Positions 63,102 through 64,000 of a stretch of 64,000 nt of DNA are shown piece after piece. The stretch is from Sphingomonas sp. MA1305 (lineage in GTDB: Bacteria; Pseudomonadota; Alphaproteobacteria; Sphingomonadales; Sphingomonadaceae): positions 62,001 to 126,000 of the forward strand of contig NZ_RCVT01000006.1 of the NCBI RefSeq assembly GCF_016107325.1. The letters run 5' to 3'. A model generated the notes under the pieces. The model worked only from the letters and a program-made list of their open reading frames with translations, ran no database searches and had not been told where the DNA came from. The translations under genes and the position numbers were made by a program. The number at the start of each line of letters is the position of its first letter. Positions within the stretch are counted from its first letter, which is position 1.

Positions 63102-63848
63102 CTATCGTACTAGACCACGGGCGACATCCGCCGCCAGCACATCCATCTTCAGGGCGGCCGATCCCATCGTCAGCGCGGTCGCATCGTGCAGGGTGACGCC
63201 GATGGTGGTGACCGTGTCGATCGTCCGGTCGTTGCCGGCGTTGAGGACGGCGGTCGCCACCGACTGGCCGACCAGATGCGCGATGCCGATCTGGTCGCCC
63301 GCCAGCGTCACCTGCGACCCGTTGGCGAGGCTGGTGAGCGTGACCAGGCCGTCGGGCGTCTGCACCGCCGGGCCACCGGCGACGATCGCCAGCGGCACCA
63401 GCCCCGGCTGGCTGTCCGCCGCGCCGACCGTGCCGGTGCGCACCGTACTGACCGTCGGCACGGTGATCTGCGCGCCGGTCCGGCGGTCGAACAGCACCGA
63501 CACGCCCGAGGCGAGCGCCCCTGCTCCCGCGCTCGTCCCCGCATCACTGCCCGACCCCGACTTGCCGGTCGCGGCGGCCGAGGCGGCGTTGCCGTCGCGC
63601 CCGAACACCTGGAGGTTGGCGGTCTGGTCGATGGTCAGCACGGTGCGCAGCACCGGCGTGCCGTTGACCAATGTGTCGCTGGTCACCGACAGCGCCAGCG
63701 AGCCTCCGCCGGGCAGCATGAACTTGCCGGTGAGCGTAGCGAGCTCGCTGTCCGGCAAGGGCGCGCCAAAGTCCTGCGCGTCGACCGGCTGCTCCCCCGA
63801 CACGGCGAACAGTCCCATTATGGCACAGGCGGAGAGGAGCGCGCGCAT
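63102..63848 (-). CDS. Secreted protein of Fap-like operon
   Basis: 248 residues. Signal peptide (cleavage near VDAQD), then a compact start LPDSELATLTGKFMLPG and a low-complexity middle rich in Gly, Ala and Ser (GKSGSGSDAGTSAGAGAL). It ends in a Thr/Val-rich beta region. It holds the place that FapE or another accessory has in Fap operons. No known domain was recognised, so the role is inferred from its neighbour. It lies 40 bases upstream of the barrel gene. Confidence 0.55.
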   Translation of the reverse strand: MRALLSACAIMGLFAVSGEQPVDAQDFGAPLPDSELATLTGKFMLPGGGSLALSVTSDTLVNGTPVLRTVLTIDQTANLQVFGRDGNAASAAATGKSGSGSDAGTSAGAGALASGVSVLFDRRTGAQITVPTVSTVRTGTVGAADSQPGLVPLAIVAGGPAVQTPDGLVTLTSLANGSQVTLAGDQIGIAHLVGQSVATAVLNAGNDRTIDTVTTIGVTLHDATALTMGSAALKMDVLAADVARGLVR

Positions 63849-63850
63849 GG

Positions 63851-64000
63851 TCAGAAGTCCCGGTAGAAGGGGGCGCTGAGCGTCAGGGCCTGCTGGCTGA
63901 GCGGATCGAGGAACGGGTCATGGACCGGCGCCTGCGCCAGCGGCTGCCATTGGCGGACGCCGTTGAAATTCTGCTCGCCGACCTGGGTCGCGGAATTGAG
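63851..64000 (-). CDS. C-terminal end of an upstream gene of the same operon (partial)
   Basis: 49 codons and a stop are visible; the gene continues beyond the window. The end reads NSATQVGEQNFNGVRQWQPL and DPFLDPLSQQALTL, then APFYRDF. The stop (63851-63853) falls two bases before the start of the next gene. It might be the protease or fibre protein of a Fap-like system; the fragment is too short to tell. Confidence 0.5.
   Translation of the reverse strand, partial: LNSATQVGEQNFNGVRQWQPLAQAPVHDPFLDPLSQQALTLSAPFYRDF

Overview
The window looks like a chromosomal segment of a sphingomonad (Alphaproteobacteria, Sphingomonas-like). It has high GC. It carries several secreted proteins ending in a PEPxxWA-CTERM sorting signal (PEP motif, TM helix, Arg-rich tail), an exosortase with a separate EpsI partner, and an exopolysaccharide (EPS) locus with short-OPX / Wzc-like / split tyrosine-kinase genes of the sphingan type. 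No rRNA, tRNA or CRISPR array was seen.

Layout. (a) 1-1238: end of a phosphoribulokinase/uridine-kinase-family gene and a HAD hydrolase. (b) 1265-8456, minus strand: a polysaccharide operon reading Wzy-like polymerase, GT-C-like membrane protein, beta-helix (pectate-lyase superfamily) protein, gmd, fcl (GDP-L-fucose synthesis). (c) 8609-17167, plus strand: Wzx flippase, glycosyltransferases, a 0.5 kb AT-rich intergenic region, then a priming phosphoglycosyltransferase, galE, a WcaI-like transferase, an FkbM methyltransferase and a further transferase. A class I methyltransferase faces them at 17199-17870. (d) 18.0-19.2 kb: a tyrosine recombinase preceded by overlapping inverted repeats, at a visible change in base composition. 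(e) 19.4-32.7 kb: PEPxxWA-CTERM proteins, a ROK regulator / TonB receptor / glycerophosphodiesterase operon, a PilZ protein, a DUF1996 lipoprotein, and a PEP-CTERM / L,D-transpeptidase / CAP-domain group. (f) 32.7-59.1 kb: a second EPS region with another priming transferase, a UDP-glucuronate decarboxylase, the exosortase module (XrtV-like, EpsI, small accessory protein, EpsD-like PPIase), seven glycosyltransferases, a TPR lipoprotein, the export set (short OPX, outer-membrane barrel, Wzc-like, BY-kinase), two acyltransferases, an SGNH lipoprotein, two O-antigen ligase/polymerase-like proteins and a second flippase. (g) 59.2-61.6 kb: a PEP-CTERM metalloprotease diverging from another PEP-CTERM protein. 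(h) 61.7-64 kb: the end of an operon resembling the Fap functional-amyloid export genes.

How the parts fit. Two lipid-linked polysaccharide pathways, each with its own priming enzyme and flippase, seem to share a single visible export machine. Fucose (gmd, fcl), galactose (galE) and xylose (UDP-GlcA decarboxylase) are the sugar precursors whose synthesis can be read here. Protein sorting is interleaved with the second EPS set, and four of the six PEP-CTERM genes have a TTAA-N7-TTAA-type site upstream, matching the CtrA consensus. This suggests that sorted surface proteins are under cell-cycle control. The most unusual points are these CtrA-like boxes, the hairpin/recombinase region at 18 kb, the short-OPX plus barrel export pair, and the Fap-like operon at the right edge.
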